A DNA stretch of 64,000 bases from Rouxiella silvae (GTDB taxonomy: Bacteria > Pseudomonadota > Gammaproteobacteria > Enterobacterales > Enterobacteriaceae): assembly GCF_002093625.1 (NCBI RefSeq), contig NZ_MRWD01000007.1:1-64000 (forward strand), given 5' to 3'. This document shows, piece by piece, positions 48,733 to 59,870 of this stretch (the first letter of the stretch is position 1; each line of letters starts with the position of its first letter). The notes under the pieces were generated by a model, which did not search any database, was not told the DNA's origin, and was given only the letters and a program-made list of their open reading frames with translations. Position numbers and translations under genes: made by a program.

Positions 48733-49293
48733 TTATTCGCCAATGGGCAGCAGGTTACGCCCATACTGCTCGTTAATCACCTCGGCCATCGCCAGATAGA
48801 TGGCGCTGGCTCCGCAGAAAATACCTTCGTAGCCTGCTAGGCGCAGCAGGTCGGCATCCCCCAATAAATGGCCGCCGGCCAGCATGGCAAAGAGCAGTGT
48901 CAGGCTGCCAAATACGATTTGCAGTGCACGGTTGTGTCTCAATGAGCCCACGAACATAAACAGTGTGAAAATGCCCCACAGGGCTAAATAAGCGCCGAGC
49001 TGCTTATCGTTGCTGGCATCGGCCAGACCCATTTTTGGCAATAATAGAATGCCTATCAGGCTTAGCCAGAATGCGCCATAGGCGGTAAACGCGGTCATAC
49101 CAAAGGTGTTGCCTTTCTTATACTCCAGCATGCCAGCCAGAATCTGAGCAATACCGCCGAAGAAAATGCCCATGCTGATAATCACGGCGCTCATCGGGAA
49201 GAAGCCTGCGTTATGCAGATTTAATAAAATAGTGGTCATGCCGAATCCCATTAGGCCGAGTGGGGCGGGATTGGCGAGTTTGCAATGTTGCAT
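48733..49293 (-). CDS. satP: Acetate/succinate:H+ symporter
   Basis: SatP (YaaH) takes up acetate and succinate with protons. The 186-residue inner-membrane protein has six hydrophobic helices and the AceTr family signature NPAPLGLMGFGMTT near the N-terminus, plus MLEYKKGNTFGMTAF and GASAIYLAMAEVINEQYGR. It is convergent with the MFS gene and divergent from dnaK. It has E. coli length (188). Confidence 0.95.
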   Translation of the reverse strand: MQHCKLANPAPLGLMGFGMTTILLNLHNAGFFPMSAVIISMGIFFGGIAQILAGMLEYKKGNTFGMTAFTAYGAFWLSLIGILLLPKMGLADASNDKQLGAYLALWGIFTLFMFVGSLRHNRALQIVFGSLTLLFAMLAGGHLLGDADLLRLAGYEGIFCGASAIYLAMAEVINEQYGRNLLPIGE

Positions 49294-49631
49294 GGATGTC
49301 CTGAAAAAAATCGTCGTTCTATATAGTTATCCCCGCGCGTTTGGGCAGGGGAAGAGTGCTTCATCTCAGAAAAATTGGCGATTATTACGTCAAAGCCTGA
49401 GCGACGGGGATCATAAAGAGGGGAGAAAGGCTGAATATTGATCTCAAACGGCAATTAAGAAGAATTTTTTTCACTCTTGCCCTTGATGCTGGGCAACATG
49501 GCCCCATCTTATTCTCAACCGCAGTTGTTACCGCCGGTCTTAAGCAATATCGGACAGTTGAAAAGATGAAAACCGTCCGCATATAGAGTAACAACCTCAA
49601 CGAATAATGAATTTTAGTGGAGACGTTTTAG
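49294..49631 (+). promoter_or_regulatory. dnaK upstream region with sigma-32 promoter
   Basis: A heat-shock promoter is clear: CTTGAT (49482-49487), a 14-bp spacer, then CCCCATCT (49502-49509), matching the sigma-32 consensus and the E. coli dnaK P1 core. Transcription would start near 49515, about 115 bp before dnaK. AGTGGAGACG precedes the dnaK ATG. The rest of the stretch toward satP shows no gene. Confidence 0.85.
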
Positions 49632-51533
49632 ATGGGTAGAATTATTGGAATCGACTTGGGTACAACCAACTCTTGTGTAGCGATCATGGACGGCAACAAA
49701 GCACGCGTGCTTGAAAACGCCGAAGGGGATCGCACCACTCCTTCAATCATTGCTTATGCGCAGGACGGTGAAATCCTGGTTGGCCAACCTGCTAAGCGTC
49801 AGGCCGTCACTAACCCGCAGAACACGCTGTTTGCTATCAAGCGTCTGATTGGTCGTCGCTTCCAGGACGAAGAAGTTCAGCGTGATAAAGGCATCATGCC
49901 TTACAGCATCGTCGGTGCTGACAACGGTGACGCCTGGATTGATGTTAAAGGTCAAAAAATTGCACCTCCGCAGATCTCTGCAGAAGTGTTGAAGAAAATG
50001 AAGAAAACTGCTGAAGATTACCTGGGCGAGCCAGTGACTGAAGCCGTTATCACCGTTCCTGCATACTTCAACGATGCACAGCGTCAGGCAACCAAAGACG
50101 CCGGCCGTATCGCAGGTCTGGAAGTAAAACGTATTATCAACGAACCTACCGCAGCAGCACTGGCTTACGGCCTGGATCGCGAAGTGGGTAACCGCACTAT
50201 TGCGGTATACGACCTGGGCGGCGGTACTTTCGATATCTCTATTATCGAAATCGACGAAGTTGATGGCGAAAAAACCTTCGAAGTTCTGTCTACCAACGGT
50301 GACACCCACCTCGGTGGTGAAGACTTCGATAGCCGTCTGATTAACTACCTCGTTGAAGAATTTAAGAAAGACCAAGGTATGGATCTGCGTAATGATCCAC
50401 TGGCAATGCAGCGTCTGAAAGAAGCGGCAGAGAAGGCTAAAATTGAGCTGTCTTCAGCACAACAGACCGACGTTAACCTGCCGTACATCACTGCTGACGG
50501 CAGCGGCCCGAAACACATGAACATCAAAGTAACCCGTGCAAAACTGGAATCTCTGGTTGAAGACTTGGTTGCCCGTTCAATCGAGCCACTGAAAGTTGCA
50601 TTGAAAGACGCAGGCCTGTCTGTTTCCGACATCCAGGACGTTATCCTGGTCGGTGGTCAGACACGTATGCCAATGGTTCAGAAGAAAGTTTCTGACTTCT
50701 TCGGTAAAGAACCACGTAAAGACGTTAACCCGGACGAAGCAGTGGCCATCGGTGCTGCGGTTCAGGGCGGCGTATTGTCTGGTGAAGTTAAAGACGTTCT
50801 GTTGCTCGACGTGACTCCACTGTCCCTGGGTATCGAAACCATGGGCGGCGTGATGACTCCGCTGATCACCAAGAACACCACTATCCCAACCAAGCACAGC
50901 CAGGTGTTCTCTACCGCTGAAGACAACCAGTCTGCGGTAACCATCCACGTGGTGCAGGGTGAGCGTAAGCGTTCAAGCGACAACAAGTCTCTGGGTCAGT
51001 TTAACCTGGACGGTATTCAGGCAGCACCACGCGGTATGGCTCAGATCGAAGTGACCTTCGACCTCGACGCCGACGGCATTCTTCACGTGTCTGCTAAAGA
51101 CAAAAATACCGGCCGTGAGCAGAAGATAACCATCAAGGCGTCTTCTGGTCTGAGCGAAGAAGAGATCCAGAAAATGGTTAACGACGCGGAAGCTAACGCC
51201 GAGTCAGACCGCAAGTTCGAAGAGCTGGTTCAGACTCGCAACCAAGCGGACCACCTGATCCACAGCACGCACAAGCAGCTGACTGAAGCCGGTGACAAAT
51301 TGCCAGCTGAAGATAAAACGGCTATCGAAGAAGCATTGAAAGCGCTTGAAGTTGCAGCAAAAGGCGAAGACAAAGCTGAAATCGAAGCGAAAACCCAGGC
51401 TCTGGTTCAAGTTTCTGGCAAGCTGATGGAAATGGCTCAGCAAGAAGCTCAGGCTGAAGGCGGCGACGCTAGCGCGAAGAAAGACGACGACGTTGTCGAT
51501 GCTGAATTCGAAGAAGTTAAAGACAAAAAATAA
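49632..51533 (+). CDS. dnaK: Chaperone DnaK (Hsp70)
   Basis: DnaK is the cytosolic Hsp70 that binds exposed hydrophobic peptides in an ATP-regulated cycle with DnaJ and GrpE. It also controls sigma-32. The 633-residue protein has the nucleotide domain ([32 protein letters not shown] without a gap in the family sense), the linker VLLLDVTPL near 390, and the substrate domain plus helical lid with an acidic C-terminus ending EFEEVKDKK. It has near E. coli length (638). Confidence 0.99.
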   Translation: MGRIIGIDLGTTNSCVAIMDGNKARVLENAEGDRTTPSIIAYAQDGEILVGQPAKRQAVTNPQNTLFAIKRLIGRRFQDEEVQRDKGIMPYSIVGADNGDAWIDVKGQKIAPPQISAEVLKKMKKTAEDYLGEPVTEAVITVPAYFNDAQRQATKDAGRIAGLEVKRIINEPTAAALAYGLDREVGNRTIAVYDLGGGTFDISIIEIDEVDGEKTFEVLSTNGDTHLGGEDFDSRLINYLVEEFKKDQGMDLRNDPLAMQRLKEAAEKAKIELSSAQQTDVNLPYITADGSGPKHMNIKVTRAKLESLVEDLVARSIEPLKVALKDAGLSVSDIQDVILVGGQTRMPMVQKKVSDFFGKEPRKDVNPDEAVAIGAAVQGGVLSGEVKDVLLLDVTPLSLGIETMGGVMTPLITKNTTIPTKHSQVFSTAEDNQSAVTIHVVQGERKRSSDNKSLGQFNLDGIQAAPRGMAQIEVTFDLDADGILHVSAKDKNTGREQKITIKASSGLSEEEIQKMVNDAEANAESDRKFEELVQTRNQADHLIHSTHKQLTEAGDKLPAEDKTAIEEALKALEVAAKGEDKAEIEAKTQALVQVSGKLMEMAQQEAQAEGGDASAKKDDDVVDAEFEEVKDKK

Positions 51534-51751
51534 TTGCCCTTGAGGCAAAGTAATCGATACGTACCCGAAAGCATTTGAAATACAGGTAGGCGGTAAGTGA
51601 AGTCACTTCAGGAGCTTACATCGGTAAGTGACTGGAGTGAGTAAACGCGGCCAACACCCCTGTGTTTCGAACGATGAGGGGAATATTGATAACCAGCACG
51701 GGCGTCGAGGTAACTCTACGCCCGTGCACGCATGTTGAGGGTAGCAAAGGC
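51534..51751. repeat. dnaK-dnaJ spacer with two hairpins and repeat-like sequence
   Basis: This 218-bp spacer has a nested hairpin near 51591-51617 (GTAAG-TGAAG...CTTCA...CTTAC), followed by a second GGTAAGTGAC copy, and a perfect 10-bp stem GCACGGGCGT (51696-51705) with ACGCCCGTGC (51718-51727) just before dnaJ. The first part resembles short intergenic repeats seen in related genera. It may tune DnaJ against DnaK levels. Confidence 0.5.
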
Positions 51752-52891
51752 ATGGCGAAGCAAGATTACTATGAGATTTTGGGCGTCTCTAAATCGGCGG
51801 ACGAGCGCGAAATCAAAAAGGCTTATAAGCGCCTGGCAATGAAACATCACCCTGACCGCAATCAGGGCGATAAAGAGTCCGAAAGCAAATTCAAAGAAAT
51901 TAAAGAAGCCTATGAAATTCTGACCGATGCGCAAAAGCGTGCGGCCTACGATCAATACGGTCACGCAGCCTTTGAACAAGGCGGTATGGGTGGCGGTGGT
52001 GGTTACGGCGGCGGCGGTGGCGGTGGCGATTTCAGCGACATCTTTGGTGACGTCTTTGGCGATATCTTTGGTGGCGGCCGTCGTCAACGCGCAAGTCGCG
52101 GTTCAGACCTGCGTTATAATATGGACCTGACTCTTGAAGAGGCTGTCCGTGGCGTAACCAAAGAAATTCGTATCCCTACGTTGGAAGAGTGCGATGTTTG
52201 CCACGGTAGCGGTGCTAAAGCGGGCAGCAAACCTGTCAGCTGTCCTACCTGTCACGGTCAGGGCCAGGTGCAGATGCGCCAGGGCTTCTTCACCGTGCAG
52301 CAGGCCTGCCCGACCTGTCACGGTCGTGGCAACATTATTAAAGACCCTTGCACCAAGTGTCACGGTCATGGCCGCGTAGAGCGCGCCAAAACGCTGTCAG
52401 TCAAGATCCCAGCAGGCGTTGACACCGGTGACCGCATTCGTCTCGAAGGTGAAGGCGAAGCGGGCGAGCAGGGCGCACCAGCGGGCGATCTGTATGTTCA
52501 GGTTCAGGTTAAGGCGCACAAGATTTTCGAGCGCGAAGGCAATAATCTGTACTGTGAAGTACCGATCAACTTTGCTATGGCTGCACTGGGGGGCGAAATT
52601 GAAGTGCCAACCCTCGATGGCCGCGTGAAGCTAAAAATCCCTTCCGAGACGCAAACGGGCAAACTGTTCCGCATGCGCGCTCGCGGCGTGAAATCCGTTC
52701 GCGGTGGTGCTCAGGGCGACCTGCTGTGCCGCGTCGTGGTCGAAACACCTGTTAGCCTTAACGAGAAGCAAAAGCAGCTGCTTCGCGACTTGGAAGAGAG
52801 CTTTGGCGGGGCATCGGGTGAGAAAAACAGCCCACGATCCAAAAGCTTCCTGGATGGCGTGAAGAAGTTTTTTGACGATCTGACGCGCTAA
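51752..52891 (+). CDS. dnaJ: Co-chaperone DnaJ (Hsp40)
   Basis: DnaJ delivers substrates to DnaK and stimulates its ATPase. The 379-residue protein has an N-terminal J domain (1-70) with the HPD motif (HHPDRNQ), a Gly/Phe-rich linker with a GGGGG run (about 75-110), four zinc-finger repeats of CxxCxGxG type ([32 protein letters not shown]; about 145-205) and a C-terminal substrate domain. ATG 51752 ([11 protein letters not shown]) is chosen over the frame start at 51662. Confidence 0.98.
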   Translation: MAKQDYYEILGVSKSADEREIKKAYKRLAMKHHPDRNQGDKESESKFKEIKEAYEILTDAQKRAAYDQYGHAAFEQGGMGGGGGYGGGGGGGDFSDIFGDVFGDIFGGGRRQRASRGSDLRYNMDLTLEEAVRGVTKEIRIPTLEECDVCHGSGAKAGSKPVSCPTCHGQGQVQMRQGFFTVQQACPTCHGRGNIIKDPCTKCHGHGRVERAKTLSVKIPAGVDTGDRIRLEGEGEAGEQGAPAGDLYVQVQVKAHKIFEREGNNLYCEVPINFAMAALGGEIEVPTLDGRVKLKIPSETQTGKLFRMRARGVKSVRGGAQGDLLCRVVVETPVSLNEKQKQLLRDLEESFGGASGEKNSPRSKSFLDGVKKFFDDLTR

Positions 52892-52918
52892 AATTTAGAA
52901 AAATTCGTATTTAACACC

Positions 52919-52948
52919 AAATCCCTGGCTGAAAGGCCGGGGATTTTT
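52919..52948 (+). terminator. Terminator of dnaKJ
   Basis: AAATCCCTGGC pairs, with one mismatch, with GGCCGGGGATTT and runs into TTTTTG, 28 bp after the dnaJ stop. Confidence 0.8.
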
Positions 52949-53077
52949 GTTTGTATCGACATCTGTCCACTCGCTTGGCTATAAACGACTTTTGCCCACG
53001 CCGACATCTGCGTACACTTCAGATCTTACTCCGTGTCTTTTATTCACGGACAGCGTTTTTAATAGGAGTGTATAAGT

Positions 53078-54244
53078 GTGACAAACCTAATTCGGCAGTT
53101 CTTACGTATGGAAGCGTCGGGCGGAATTGTCTTAATTGCAGCCGCCATCGTCGCACTGATCATGGCCAATACTCCGTTGAGTGACATCTATCTTGATTTC
53201 CTCAACATGCCAGTCAAGGTGGGCATTGGGTCTGCCGGGCTCGACAAGCCGCTGCTGCTGTGGATTAACGACGGACTGATGGCAATATTTTTCCTGATGA
53301 TCGGCCTCGAAGTTAAGCGAGAGCTCCTTGAAGGCGCGCTTTCCAGCCGTGAACAGGCGCTATTTCCCGCTATTGCTGCATTGGGGGGAATGTTCGTTCC
53401 CGTACTTATCTATTTGTCGTTTAACGGTGCAGACGACGTGGCTCGTCAGGGATGGGCTATTCCAGCCGCGACCGATATCGCCTTTGCATTAGGTGTGATG
53501 GCGCTGCTCGGCTCACGCGTGCCAACCAGTCTCAAGGTGTTCCTGCTGGCGTTGGCGATTATTGATGACCTCGGGGCTATCATCATCATTGCCGTGTTCT
53601 TCAGTCACGATGCCTCTGTGACGGCATTGATGCTTTCTGTGTTAGCCATTGCCGCGCTTGCCTGGCTGAATTTCCGCGGCGTGACCAAGCTGACCCCGTA
53701 CGTGGTGTTAGGGATTTTCCTGTGGGTCTGCGTTTTGCAATCTGGCATTCACGCCACGCTGGCTGGCGTTATTTTAGGTTTCCTGATCCCGCTTAAGACT
53801 GAAGGCAAGTCACCTGCGCGTCGCGTAGAGCACGGCATTCATCCTTGGGTGGCGTGGCTGATTTTGCCGCTGTTTGCCTTTGCGAATGCGGGTGTATCGT
53901 TGCAGGGCGTCACTGTCGAAGGCGTAATGTCATTGCTGCCGATGGGCATTGCGGCGGGTCTGTTGTTGGGTAAACCGATTGGCATCATGCTGTTTTGTTG
54001 GGTATCAATGAAGCTGAAAATCACTCGCCTTCCGCCTGGCGTTAACTTTAAGCAAATTGCTGCCGTCTCGGTGCTGTGCGGAATTGGCTTCACCATGTCG
54101 ATATTTTTGGCGTCGTTGGCGTTTGGCGATGCGGATGCTTCGATGATGATTTATGCCAAGATTGGGATTTTGATGGGGTCGGTACTTGCTGCGGTGATTG
54201 GATACTTGCTGCTGAGTCGTGCGTTACCAGCAAAACAGGCTTAA
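53078..54244 (+). CDS. nhaA: Na+/H+ antiporter NhaA
   Basis: NhaA exchanges two external protons for one Na+ or Li+, giving salt and alkaline-pH tolerance. The 388-residue inner-membrane protein has 12 helices and the essential Asp163-Asp164 pair in AIIDDLGAI, plus Asp133 in [10 protein letters not shown]. It starts at GTG 53078 with AGGAGTG upstream, as in E. coli. The regulator nhaR, which follows it in E. coli, is missing; a perfect palindromic terminator comes next. Confidence 0.97.
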   Translation: MTNLIRQFLRMEASGGIVLIAAAIVALIMANTPLSDIYLDFLNMPVKVGIGSAGLDKPLLLWINDGLMAIFFLMIGLEVKRELLEGALSSREQALFPAIAALGGMFVPVLIYLSFNGADDVARQGWAIPAATDIAFALGVMALLGSRVPTSLKVFLLALAIIDDLGAIIIIAVFFSHDASVTALMLSVLAIAALAWLNFRGVTKLTPYVVLGIFLWVCVLQSGIHATLAGVILGFLIPLKTEGKSPARRVEHGIHPWVAWLILPLFAFANAGVSLQGVTVEGVMSLLPMGIAAGLLLGKPIGIMLFCWVSMKLKITRLPPGVNFKQIAAVSVLCGIGFTMSIFLASLAFGDADASMMIYAKIGILMGSVLAAVIGYLLLSRALPAKQA

Positions 54245-54267
54245 GGCCAGAGTGGAATTACAGATAT

Positions 54268-54295
54268 AAAAAAACCGGCAATTGCCGGTTTTTTT
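54268..54295. terminator. Bidirectional terminator between nhaA and rpsT
   Basis: A 28-bp perfect palindrome (A7 CCGGCA...TGCCGG T7) sits between two converging genes, usable in both directions. Confidence 0.9.
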
Positions 54296-54318
54296 ATCAA
54301 GCTCTCAACAAAATGCGA

Positions 54319-54582
54319 TTATTGCATTGCGTTGATTTGCGCCGTCAGGTTTGACTTATGACGCGCAGCTTTGTTCTTGTGGATCAGGCCTTTACAGGAC
54401 TGACGGTCCACAATTGGTTGCATTGCGTTGAATGCATTTTGTGCAGCTTCTTTGTCACCAGCTGCAATAGCCGTGTGTACCTTTTTGATAAAGGTACGCA
54501 TCATTGAACGACGGCTAGCGTTATGCTGACGGCGTTTTTCTGATTGTACGGCGCGTTTCTTAGCTGATTTGATGTTAGCCAA
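54319..54582 (-). CDS. rpsT: 30S ribosomal protein S20
   Basis: S20 binds 16S rRNA early in 30S assembly. The 87-residue basic protein starts (M)[17 protein letters not shown] and ends [12 protein letters not shown]. The initiation codon is TTG (54582), with GGGAG seven bases upstream. This rare TTG start is also used in E. coli, where it makes S20 autoregulation possible by weak initiation. The frame continues upstream to 54660 without a plausible start. Confidence 0.97.
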   Translation of the reverse strand: MANIKSAKKRAVQSEKRRQHNASRRSMMRTFIKKVHTAIAAGDKEAAQNAFNAMQPIVDRQSCKGLIHKNKAARHKSNLTAQINAMQ

Positions 54583-54631
54583 GGTCCAACTCCCAAATAT
54601 TTTTCTATTGAGGACAATTCGAAGGCCGAGG

Positions 54632-54660
54632 AATATGCCTTTTCGGACTTCTTTTGTCAA
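54632..54660 (-). promoter_or_regulatory. rpsT promoter
   Basis: On the minus strand TTGACA (54660-54655), a 17-bp spacer and CATATT (54637-54632) form a good sigma-70 promoter about 50 bp before the S20 start. Confidence 0.7.
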
Positions 54661-55072
54661 CGGATTTGTGCAAATAAGCGCCGTTTCTTTGCTCGAACTT
54701 CATCCGAACTTCAAGCGACGCTTGTTACGTTGTGATGGCGCAGGATTTTAACAGCTTCCGGCCGCAGAATACAGCCCATCGCAATAAAATTCAGTTAAGA
54801 AGTGATTATTCTTCCAACAGAGATTGTTAATGCTGAGTTTTTTTGAGAAAACAGAATGGATTGACGAAAACGGGGTTTTCAAAGAAGCCTCACTGTTATT
54901 CTGCGTCGAGTATAGAGATAATCTTCGGCCAAGTCGCCCTGATACCAAAAAAAGTACAATATCAATGAGAGATTACTGCGATCCCACCAATCGCTGGTTA
55001 ACCTTATTGGCTGTACAAGGTATAATCCGCCGATTTCCTCTGTTTTGAGCCAGCTATGGATTTGAGCCTGTT
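54661..55072 (+). promoter_or_regulatory. rpsT/ribF divergent region with the ribF promoter
   Basis: TTAACC (54998-55003), a 17-bp spacer and a perfect TATAAT (55021-55026) form the likely promoter of ribF-ileS-lspA-fkpB-ispH. The rest of this 412-bp spacer has no convincing gene. A 74-codon frame (54824-55048) ends with a sequence like that of E. coli YaaY, which overlaps the same promoter. Confidence 0.7.
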
Positions 55073-56008
55073 ATGGAGCTAATTCGCGGGATACACAATA
55101 TTCGAGCACGTCACCACGGGTGCGTTCTCACTATTGGTAATTTTGACGGTGTACATCGTGGCCATCAGGCCTTGATCGACCAGCTGAAACTGGAAGGTCA
55201 ACGTTTGGGGTTACCGGTCATGGTGATGATTTTCGAGCCTCAGCCTCTCGAGCTTTTCTCAGCGGAGAAGGCACCGGCGCGCTTGACCAACCTGCGTGAC
55301 AAGGCTAAATATCTCGCCGAGTGCGGGATAGACTATTTATTGTGCGTAAAATTCGACCCGCGTTTCGCCGCCAACAGTGCTCAAGCATTTGTTTCGCAAC
55401 TGCTGGTTGAAAAGCTCGGCGTGAAGTTTCTGACCGTAGGTGACGATTTCCGCTTTGGGGCCGCCAGACTCGGTGATTTCACGCTGCTGTTAAGCGCGGG
55501 CACCGAATACGGCTTTGACATTGTCAGCACCCAGACCTTCCGCGAGGGCGGGCATCGCATTAGCAGTACTGCCATTCGCGATGCGCTGCGCGATGACGAG
55601 CTGGCGCTGGCCGCAAATCTCCTCGGCCATCCTTTCAGTATTTCGGGAAGGGTAGTGCACGGCGACAAACTGGGCCGCACCATCGGCTTCCCGACGGCCA
55701 ACGTCCCGCTTAAACGTTTAGTCAGTCCGGTTAAAGGCGTCTATGCGGTTGAAGTCTTGGGATTAGGCCCGGAGCCTCTGCCCGGCGTGGCAAACATTGG
55801 GACGCGACCGACAGTCAACGGCGTTCGCAAGCAGTTGGAAGTTCACCTGCTCGACACCACATTAGATCTATACGGGCGCCATATTGACGTGGTGCTCCGC
55901 GCAAAACTGCGCAATGAACAACGTTTCGCATCGCTCGATGCGTTGAAGCAGCAGATTGCTAACGACGAGCAAACAGCCCGTGAATTTTTTGGGTTGAAAC
56001 TTATTTGA
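55073..56008 (+). CDS. ribF: Bifunctional riboflavin kinase / FAD synthetase
   Basis: RibF phosphorylates riboflavin to FMN and adenylates FMN to FAD. The 311-residue protein has the N-terminal nucleotidyltransferase domain with LTIGNFDGVHRGHQ (about 19-32) and ISSTAIRDAL near 165. The C-terminal riboflavin kinase domain (about 185-305) has GRTIGFPTANV and GVANIGTRPT. It heads the ribF-ileS-lspA-fkpB-ispH cluster. It has E. coli length. Confidence 0.97.
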   Translation: MELIRGIHNIRARHHGCVLTIGNFDGVHRGHQALIDQLKLEGQRLGLPVMVMIFEPQPLELFSAEKAPARLTNLRDKAKYLAECGIDYLLCVKFDPRFAANSAQAFVSQLLVEKLGVKFLTVGDDFRFGAARLGDFTLLLSAGTEYGFDIVSTQTFREGGHRISSTAIRDALRDDELALAANLLGHPFSISGRVVHGDKLGRTIGFPTANVPLKRLVSPVKGVYAVEVLGLGPEPLPGVANIGTRPTVNGVRKQLEVHLLDTTLDLYGRHIDVVLRAKLRNEQRFASLDALKQQIANDEQTAREFFGLKLI

Positions 56009-56072
56009 GCTTTATCTTAGCGCAATAACCAAGTAGCCCGGCTTCAAGCCGAAAAACGGAACCGAGAATCTT

Positions 56073-58889
56073 ATGAGTGACTTTAAGAATACCCTGAACT
56101 TGCCGGAAACAGGGTTCCCGATGCGTGGCGATTTAGCCAAGCGCGAACCTGCCATGCTGGATAATTGGTATAAGCAGGACTTGTACGGGATTATCCGCGC
56201 GGCCAAAAAGGGCAAAAAATCCTTTATTTTGCATGACGGCCCTCCGTATGCGAACGGCAGCATTCATATTGGTCACTCAGTAAACAAGATTCTCAAAGAC
56301 ATTATTGTTAAGTCTAAAGGGATGGCTGGCTATGACTCGCCTTATGTTCCAGGCTGGGACTGTCACGGTCTGCCTATCGAGCTCAAGGTTGAGCAGCTGA
56401 TTGGCAAGCCAGGTGAGAAAGTCACCGCCGCCGAGTTCCGCGCGGCTTGCCGTAAATACGCCGCCGAACAGGTTGAAGGGCAGAAAGCCGACTTCATCCG
56501 TCTGGGCGTACTGGGCGACTGGGATCACCCGTACCTGACGATGGACTTCAAAACTGAAGCCAACATTATTCGTGCGCTGGGCAAAATCATCGGCAATGGC
56601 CACCTGCACAAAGGCGCCAAGCCGGTTCACTGGTGTACCGACTGTGGTTCTTCTTTAGCGGAAGCTGAAGTTGAGTATTACGACAAGACGTCTCCGGCTA
56701 TCGACGTGGCGTTCAACGCCGTTGATGCCGCCGCTGTCGCCGCTAAATTTGGCGCCGCGTCCTTTAACGGCCCTGTTTCACTGGTTATCTGGACCACCAC
56801 GCCGTGGACCATGCCGGCCAACCGCGCTATTTCACTGAACGCCGAGTTTGATTATCAGTTGGTGCAGATTGAAGGCCGTTGCCTGATTCTGGCCACCGAT
56901 TTGGTCGCCAGCGTGATGCAGCGCATCGGCGTGAGCGAGTGGACCGTGCTGGGCCAGTGCAAAGGTGCCAGTCTCGAACTGCTGCGCTTCAAGCACCCGT
57001 TCCTTGATTTCGACGTGCCAGCAATCCTAGGTGACCACGTGACATTAGACGCCGGTACCGGTGCCGTTCACACGGCACCGGGCCACGGTCCTGATGACTT
57101 CGTGATCGGCCAGAAATACGGTTTGGAAGTGGCAAACCCGGTCGGCCCGAACGGCTGCTATCTGCCAGGCACTTACCCTGCGCTGGACGGCAAGTTTGTG
57201 TTCAAGGCGAACGACCTTATCGTCGAAATCCTGCGTGAGCACGACGCACTGGTGCATTTCGAAAAATTCACCCACAGCTACCCGTGCTGCTGGCGTCACA
57301 AGTCGCCGATCATCTTCCGCGCTACGCCTCAGTGGTTTGTGAGCATGGACCAGAAAGGCCTGCGTGCTAAATCTCTGGAAGAGATCAAGGGCGTGCAGTG
57401 GATCCCCGAGTGGGGCCAGGCGCGTATCGAAAACATGGTTGCCAACCGCCCTGACTGGTGTATTTCCCGTCAGCGTACCTGGGGTGTGCCGATGTCTCTG
57501 TTCGTGCATAAAGAGACCGAGCAGCTTCACCCGCGCAGCCTTGAGCTGATGGAAGAAGTCGCTAAACGCGTTGAAGTTGACGGCATTCAGGCGTGGTGGG
57601 ATCTCAACCCTGAAGATATTCTGGGCAGCGATGCGGCCGATTATGTGAAAGTGCCTGACACACTAGACGTGTGGTTCGATTCCGGTTCCACCCACTCTTC
57701 CGTGGTGGCAGTGCGTCCTGAATTTAACGGCCACGAACCGGACATGTATCTGGAAGGTTCTGACCAACACCGCGGCTGGTTCATGTCATCGCTGATGATT
57801 TCTACCGCGATGAAAGGCAAGGCGCCTTACAAACAGGTGCTGACTCACGGCTTTACCGTGGACGGTCAGGGCCGCAAAATGTCTAAATCCATCGGCAACA
57901 CCGTCAGCCCTCAGGACGTGATGAACAAGCTGGGTGGCGACATTCTGCGTCTGTGGGTGGCCTCAACCGACTATACCGGTGAAATCGCCGTGTCGGACGA
58001 GATCCTCAAACGTGCTGCTGACTCTTATCGTCGCATCCGTAACACCGCGCGCTTCCTGCTCGCCAACCTTAATGGTTTTAATCCCGCAACAGACTGCGTG
58101 AAACCGGAAGAGATGGTTGTGCTGGACCGTTGGGCCGTTGGCCGTGCCAAAGCCGCGCAGGAAGAGATTGTAGCCGCCTATGAGCGTTATGATTTCCACG
58201 GCGTAGTGCAGCGTCTGATGCAGTTCTGTTCGGTCGAGATGGGTTCTTTCTATCTGGATATCATCAAAGACCGTCAGTACACCGCGAAAAGCGACAGCGT
58301 GGCGCGCCGCAGCTGTCAAACGGCGCTTTACTATATTTCGGAAGCGCTGGTTCGCTGGATGGCACCTATCATGTCCTTCACAGCCGACGAGATCTGGGGC
58401 TTCCTGCCGGGCGCACGCGAGAAGTTTGTGTTCACCGAAGAGTGGTACGATGGCCTGTTTGGTCTTGAGCAGTCTCAGCCAATGAACGATGAGTTCTGGG
58501 CCGAACTGCTGAAAGTCCGCACCGAAGTTAACAAGGTGCTAGAGCAGGCGCGTGCCGACAAACGTCTGGGCGGATCGCTTGAAGCCTCCGTGACACTGTT
58601 TGCTGACGATGCTCTGGCCACCAAGCTCAACAGCCTGGGCAACGAACTGCGCTTCGTGCTGCTGACCTCTGGCGCTAAAGTGGCACCGCTGTCGGCGGCT
58701 GACGACGCGGCAATCGCAAGCGAGCTAGTGAAGGGCCTGAAAATCGGTCTGGAAAAAGCGGCGGGCGAGAAGTGTCCGCGTTGCTGGCACTTCACCACCG
58801 ACGTGGGACATGATGCAGCGCATCCGCAAGTTTGCGGACGTTGTGCGACCAACATCGCCGGTGACGGTGAAGAGCGCGAATTTGCATAA
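56073..58889 (+). CDS. ileS: Isoleucyl-tRNA synthetase
   Basis: IleS charges tRNA-Ile and edits misactivated valine. The 938-residue class I enzyme equals E. coli. It has the HIGH-type motif GSIHIGHS near residue 57, the KMSKS motif ([10 protein letters not shown]) near 602, the CP1 editing domain (about 200-410) with [13 protein letters not shown], and a C-terminal zinc site (CPRCWHF and CGRC, about 900-925). Its TAATGG end overlaps the lspA start by one base. Confidence 0.99.
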   Translation: MSDFKNTLNLPETGFPMRGDLAKREPAMLDNWYKQDLYGIIRAAKKGKKSFILHDGPPYANGSIHIGHSVNKILKDIIVKSKGMAGYDSPYVPGWDCHGLPIELKVEQLIGKPGEKVTAAEFRAACRKYAAEQVEGQKADFIRLGVLGDWDHPYLTMDFKTEANIIRALGKIIGNGHLHKGAKPVHWCTDCGSSLAEAEVEYYDKTSPAIDVAFNAVDAAAVAAKFGAASFNGPVSLVIWTTTPWTMPANRAISLNAEFDYQLVQIEGRCLILATDLVASVMQRIGVSEWTVLGQCKGASLELLRFKHPFLDFDVPAILGDHVTLDAGTGAVHTAPGHGPDDFVIGQKYGLEVANPVGPNGCYLPGTYPALDGKFVFKANDLIVEILREHDALVHFEKFTHSYPCCWRHKSPIIFRATPQWFVSMDQKGLRAKSLEEIKGVQWIPEWGQARIENMVANRPDWCISRQRTWGVPMSLFVHKETEQLHPRSLELMEEVAKRVEVDGIQAWWDLNPEDILGSDAADYVKVPDTLDVWFDSGSTHSSVVAVRPEFNGHEPDMYLEGSDQHRGWFMSSLMISTAMKGKAPYKQVLTHGFTVDGQGRKMSKSIGNTVSPQDVMNKLGGDILRLWVASTDYTGEIAVSDEILKRAADSYRRIRNTARFLLANLNGFNPATDCVKPEEMVVLDRWAVGRAKAAQEEIVAAYERYDFHGVVQRLMQFCSVEMGSFYLDIIKDRQYTAKSDSVARRSCQTALYYISEALVRWMAPIMSFTADEIWGFLPGAREKFVFTEEWYDGLFGLEQSQPMNDEFWAELLKVRTEVNKVLEQARADKRLGGSLEASVTLFADDALATKLNSLGNELRFVLLTSGAKVAPLSAADDAAIASELVKGLKIGLEKAAGEKCPRCWHFTTDVGHDAAHPQVCGRCATNIAGDGEEREFA

Positions 58890-59395
58890 TGGCTAAACCT
58901 ATTTGTTCTACCGGACTCCGCTGGCTTTGGCTGGCGGTTCTTGTGCTAGTGCTGGATCTCGGCAGCAAAGTGTGGGTGATGGATCATTTCCAACTTGGCG
59001 AATCAATGCCGCTGATCCCGTTTTTCAATCTGACTTATGCGCATAATCCGGGCGCTGCCTTCAGTTTCCTGGCAGACAAGGGCGGGTGGCAGCGCTGGTT
59101 CTTTGCCGCCATTGCCTTAGTTATTGTCGTCGTTCTGCTGGTGCTGATGTACCGCAGCAGTGGCAGGCAAAAGCTGAACAACATCGCGTTTGCGATGATT
59201 ATCGGCGGTGCGCTGGGCAATCTGTTTGACCGCATGGTTCACGGTTTTGTCATCGACTTCATCGATTTTTATGTGAAAGATTGGCATTACCCCATATTCA
59301 ACCTGGCCGACAGTTTTATTTGCGTCGGTGCAGTGTTAGTTGTCCTTGAGGGCTTTATGTCTTCACCGGACAAAACGGCAAAAAGTAAGGGATAA
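58889..59395 (+). CDS. lspA: Lipoprotein signal peptidase II
   Basis: LspA is an inner-membrane aspartyl protease that removes signal peptides from diacylated prolipoproteins. The 168-residue protein has four hydrophobic segments and the catalytic dyad Asp123 ([10 protein letters not shown]) and Asp141 (FNLADS), with NLFDR before it. ATG 58889 shares a base with the ileS stop, so translation is coupled. The ribosome site lies within ileS. Confidence 0.97.
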   Translation: MAKPICSTGLRWLWLAVLVLVLDLGSKVWVMDHFQLGESMPLIPFFNLTYAHNPGAAFSFLADKGGWQRWFFAAIALVIVVVLLVLMYRSSGRQKLNNIAFAMIIGGALGNLFDRMVHGFVIDFIDFYVKDWHYPIFNLADSFICVGAVLVVLEGFMSSPDKTAKSKG

Positions 59396-59399
59396 GAGA

Positions 59400-59870
59400 A
59401 TGACCGAGCAGGTGATACACGACAGCGCGGTGCTGGTTCATTTCACGCTGAAGCTGGAAGATGGCTCTACGGCGGAATCGACGCTCAGTCACGGCAAACC
59501 CGCTTTGTTCAGACTGGGTGACGGTAGCCTGTCAGACGCGCTGGAAAACCAGCTGCTGGGTCTGCGTATTGGTGATAAAAAATCCTTTACGCTCTCGTCT
59601 GAGTCAGCGTTTGGGACCCAAAGCCCCGACCTGATTCAGTTCTTCCCCCTGCGTGATTTTTTGGAGACTGGCGTTCCTGACGTCGGTACCATCATGCTGT
59701 TCACTACTCGTGACGGCAGTGAAATGCCCGGCGTGGTTCGCGAAGTGACCGAAGGTTCGGTTACCGTCGATTTCAATCACCCATTAGCCGGGCAACATAT
59801 TGATTTTGATATTGAAGTGTTAAAGATAGACCCTGAAATGGAGGCGTCTAATGCAAGTTCTGCTGGCTAA
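59400..59870 (+). CDS. fkpB: FKBP-type peptidyl-prolyl isomerase FkpB (SlpA)
   Basis: FkpB is a cytosolic FKBP prolyl isomerase with chaperone activity. The 156-residue protein has the FKBP domain interrupted by an insert-in-flap domain (about 70-125), as in SlyD-like proteins, but no His-rich metal tail. Motifs are [13 protein letters not shown] and NPLAG-type NHPLAGQ near 132. ATG 59400 follows lspA by 4 bp with GGGATAAGAGA. Its last 20 bases overlap ispH. Confidence 0.96.
   Translation: MTEQVIHDSAVLVHFTLKLEDGSTAESTLSHGKPALFRLGDGSLSDALENQLLGLRIGDKKSFTLSSESAFGTQSPDLIQFFPLRDFLETGVPDVGTIMLFTTRDGSEMPGVVREVTEGSVTVDFNHPLAGQHIDFDIEVLKIDPEMEASNASSAG

Noticed and set aside
49743-50375. 210-codon minus-strand ORF opposite dnaK
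   Set aside because: It is antisense to dnaK, a common artefact of its codon bias.
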